Positions 61,489-64,000 of a stretch of 64,000 nt of DNA are shown here, in pieces. Made by a program: the position numbers and the translations under genes. Every line of letters begins with the position of its first letter. The first letter of the stretch is position 1. The notes under the pieces were generated by a model. It searched no databases. It saw only the letters and a program-made list of their open reading frames with translations, and had not been told where the DNA came from. Source of the stretch: CAVRGQ01 sp963720785 (GTDB lineage: Bacteria > Actinomycetota > Acidimicrobiia > IMCC26256 > DASPTH01); the NCBI GenBank assembly GCA_963720785.1, contig CAVRGQ010000004.1:558001-622000 (forward strand). The letters are read 5' to 3'.

Positions 61489-61920
61489 ATGACCGATCGC
61501 AGGCAACGCTTCGCCGAACCCGAGCTCGAGAGCATTCCCACCCAGTCGCACGCCAGTCACATTCTCCAGCGGGCCGACGTGCGCTTCGCCCACGCGAGCT
61601 CGGGCTTCGTCGTGGCCGGCCTCTGCGCCATGTTCGGGGTCGCATGGATCGCGACCGGGTCCCGTGACGACTGGGCGACGGACTTCGTGATCCTCACTGC
61701 GGCGGTGACCCTGGTGATGGTCTTCGTGCTCCACCACAACCAGCGGCGGTCGCTCAGCGCCCTCCAATTGAAGCTCGACGAGCTCGTCCGGTCGTCGCCG
61801 ACCGCCGACGACCGGTACGTGCGCGCGCAGGTCGCCGACGACGAGGAGCTCTACGCCCTCGAACGTGAGCACGTCGAACACTACGAAGCGGTCCGCCGCC
61901 CGCCGACGAACGGCGCGTGA
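61489..61920 (+). CDS. Low-affinity iron permease-like membrane protein
   Basis: 143 residues. Two or three hydrophobic helices with RADVRFAHASSGFVVAGL, ATDFVILTAAVTLVMVFVLHHNQRRSLSALQLKLDELVRSS match the small bacterial Iron_permease family (low-affinity iron permease domain). In bacteria its transport role is unproven. A charged C-terminal helix ends the protein. It is separated from the next gene by 25 bases holding that gene's -10. Confidence 0.75.
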   Translation: MTDRRQRFAEPELESIPTQSHASHILQRADVRFAHASSGFVVAGLCAMFGVAWIATGSRDDWATDFVILTAAVTLVMVFVLHHNQRRSLSALQLKLDELVRSSPTADDRYVRAQVADDEELYALEREHVEHYEAVRRPPTNGA

Positions 61921-61933
61921 TCGCACGACGCCG

Positions 61934-61939
61934 TAGATT
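61934..61939 (+). promoter_or_regulatory. Leaderless -10 element TAGATT
   Basis: TAGATT ends 6 bases before GTG 61946. Confidence 0.5.
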
Positions 61940-61945
61940 GCCGGG

Positions 61946-63866
61946 GTGCGGGCAGAGGGTGGGGAGATCGTCGACGACGGGGCGCAGGACGCCGGGTTGC
62001 CCGCGCCCCGCGGCCGCCGCCACATCGACCGCTCGCTCGCGATCGGGCTCACCGTGCTGGTGCTCCTGCCGCTCCTGGTCGCGTTGGTCGTGCGGATCGG
62101 TCGTCCGTACGTGCCCGTGGGCGACATCGGGACGATCGACCTCCGCGTGCGCTCGGTCTGGTCGGCGAACGTGCCGCTCGTCGGTCCCTACAGCCGGTAC
62201 GGATGGAGCCACCCCGGTCCGCTGTTCTTCTACCTCCTCGCGGTCCCCAGCGGACTGTTCGGCGGAGCGCCGTGGGCGATCATGGTCGGGGGCCTGCTGC
62301 TCCAGGCGACCGCAGTGGGGTGGACCGCGTGGTTGGCCTGGCGGCGCGGCGGCCTCGCGCTGGTCGCGCTCGCGATGTCGGCGATGGCGCTCGTGTACGC
62401 GACCCTGCCGCGTGAGGCGCTCCTCACGCCCTGGAACCCGTACGTTCCGGTGCCGTTCTTCGTGCTGTTCGTGTTCCAGCTGTGGCTGGTGGCGACCGGC
62501 AACCGCAAGCTGCTACCCGGCGCGGTGCTGGTCGCCATCTTCCTGGTGGGCACACACGTGGGGTACGCGGTGCTCGTCGTCGCCGGCTTCGCGGTGGTGG
62601 CCGCGTACGCGATCATCGACGCCCGGCGCGGGCACACGCGGTGGCGGGAGTGGAAGCGCCCCGCGCGCTTCGCCGGCGGAATCGCCGTGCTGGCCGCGAT
62701 CCCGGTGCTCGTCGATCTCGGCACCAGCTCACCCACCAACCTCGGCGAGCTGGTGCGCTACTTCACCCACCCGAACGCCGCGGAGCCCGCCGTCGGCCTG
62801 CACCGCGCCGCCGAACTGGTTGCCGCGGAGTTCAAGCCGCCGTTCGAATGGCTCGGTGCGCAGGAGCGCGTCGACTACTTCAGCGGTGGCGTGGTGCCCG
62901 CATCGCTTCTATGGCTGCTCGTGCCTGCGCTCCTGCTCGCTTTCGCCTTCCTGGTGGCGCGGCGCCGCGGACACCGCGAACTCTCGCGCTACGGGGTGCT
63001 CGTGGTCGCGCTGCTCGCGGGCGGCATCGTCGCCTCGAGCCGGATCACCGGAGAGCCCTTCCCGTACCTCTTCAAGTGGCGGCCGGTGCTCGCGGTCGCG
63101 GTCGTCGTCGCGGGCGTGGGTGCCCTCGCCGTGGTGCTCGCGCCACGTCTCCAGACGCGCGGTGACGCGTTCGTGCGCACCGTGCTCGCGAGTGCCGAGC
63201 GCGGTGGTGATCGTCGTCACGATCGGCGGCCTCGCGCTCGACGTCGCACGTCACCCGACGCCGGTGAAGGATCTCGAGGACGCCACTGTCGCGCTCACGA
63301 AGTCGCTGGAGGCGCGGGGTGCGCCGCGTCAGCCGGTGCTCACGCGCTTCGACACCGACTCGGGGGCGCAGCTCCAGCGGGGCGTGTTCGACGCGCTCGC
63401 GCGTGCCGGCTTCCCGGTACGGGTCGACCCCGACCTCGCGTACGAGTTCGGCGACCAGTTCGCAGCCACCCCCGACGACGTGGGTGCCGTGTGGTGGTTC
63501 GCCGACAGCGGCGTGCCGCTCATCGAGCTGGGCGGGTTGCCGGGGGCGAAGGTCATCGCGTCGTACTCGCCGTTGTCCGCCTCGGAGGAAGCCGAGGCGC
63601 GGGGACTCCAGCGCCAGCTCTACGACACGCTCGTTGCCGCGGGCCGTGCCGACCTCGCTCCGCAGCTCGACGGCCGGTTCGTGGACGTCGCCCTGCGTGA
63701 CGTCCCCGGGATCGACCAGCAGGCCACCGAGCGGCTCGCGGCCCTGAACCAGGCCGTGTACGACCAGGGCTCCTGCCGGTGCGGTGTCGTCGCGCTGCCG
63801 CCCCAGGGTGCACCGGTCACCGTGCGCGACATCTCGGCCGCGGCGGCCGACTCGGCGTCCGGATAG
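61946..63866 (+). CDS. Large GT-C-like membrane glycosyltransferase, frameshifted
   Basis: GTG 61946. About 640 residues once the frame is rejoined near 63195-63210 (RTVLAS then PSAVVIVVTIGGLALDV). The N-terminal helix is followed by VGDIGTIDLRVRSVWSANVPLVGPYSRYGWSHPGPLFFYLLAVP, reminiscent of a GT-C first loop with acidic residues, then about ten helices and a soluble domain (about 430-640: RFDTDSGAQLQRGVFDALARAGFPVRV). Gain of one base or loss of two explains the break. It probably transfers a lipid-linked sugar outside the membrane; no specific substrate can be inferred. Confidence 0.6.
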
Positions 63867-63920
63867 ACCGGCGGCGTCCCGGCCCGGGACCCGCTGATGG
63901 GCGCGCGCCGGCACCGTCGG

Positions 63921-63926
63921 TACGCT
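63921..63926 (+). promoter_or_regulatory. Leaderless -10 element TACGCT
   Basis: TACGCT ends 6 bases before ATG 63933 of the gene running off the right edge. Confidence 0.5.
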
Positions 63927-63932
63927 CGCGGC

Positions 63933-64000
63933 ATGTTCGAGCTGAAGATCACTGGTGGGACCATCGTCGACGGCACCAGCCGTGCGGCGTTCGTGGGCGA
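63933..64000 (+). CDS. Amidohydrolase (N-acyl-D-amino-acid deacylase-like), N-terminal fragment
   Basis: Only 22 residues are inside the window. MFELKITGGTIVDGTSRAAF matches the universal N-terminus of D-aminoacylase/dihydroorotase-like amidohydrolases (MxDLxIxGGTVVDGTGxPxF). The ATG is supported by TACGCT 6 bases upstream. Confidence 0.6.
   Translation, partial: MFELKITGGTIVDGTSRAAFVG

Overview
The window is high-GC, gene-dense actinobacterial DNA. WhiB, a GlnR-type orphan regulator, paired Get3/BagAB-like ATPases, a SufR-like repressor, twin-arginine secretion and many leaderless starts (a TANNNT -10 hexamer 6-9 bases before ATG/GTG) all point that way. The gene mix suggests a deep-branching class such as Acidimicrobiia, but that is inference. 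There are no phage, transposase, CRISPR or rRNA genes. I see one tRNA, Pro(CGG), with an encoded CCA. Coding is continuous, with many convergent pairs whose 3' ends touch or overlap.

Layout. 1-6.7 kb: cut-off secreted coiled-coil protein, a TGTGGA repeat array, a long-chain acyl-CoA ligase, a degenerate GGDEF protein, ethylmalonyl-CoA mutase (meaA) and a 3-hydroxyacyl-CoA dehydrogenase. 6.8-13.5 kb: S51-like peptidase, cyclophilin, lysC-asd, a K+ channel, a zinc-binding lipo/periplasmic protein behind a Zur-like box, small membrane and PilZ proteins. 13.5-18.8 kb: two paralogous XRE regulators around a large coiled-coil/repeat protein, then an esterase. 19-27.6 kb: receiver protein, two Get3-like ATPases, NfeD, WhiB, selB, selA, an MBL hydrolase. 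27.6-31.5 kb: LAL regulator and a secreted tandem cupredoxin. 31.5-33.8 kb: Fe-S cluster genes mrp, sufR, iscA/erpA. 33.9-37.5 kb: Tat-exported thioredoxin-fold protein, a shrunken xanthine-dehydrogenase fusion, small membrane proteins. 37.5-51.9 kb: nitrogen island. 52-64 kb: envelope glycosyltransferases, PAP2 and pentapeptide proteins, ending in a cut-off amidohydrolase.

The nitrogen island is the most distinctive part. It has glnR, four glutamine synthetases from three families (GSI twice, GSII, GSIII), amtB, and divergent from amtB a 911-residue protein joining a CPA2-type cation/proton antiporter to a GlnD-like helical region and two ACT domains. No glnK or full glnD accompanies amtB. 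Three intergenic regions carry 11-base-phased repeats matching GlnR boxes. The simplest reading is a GlnR regulon that includes a membrane antiporter gated by a glutamine-sensing tail.

At least nine genes, including asd, meaA, selA, selB and mrp, are broken by small indels, mostly plus or minus one GC unit in alternating GC tracts. Since several are housekeeping genes, residual assembly errors are more likely than true decay, and the joined products are described here. Identifications come from reading motifs and family resemblance; no database search was run.
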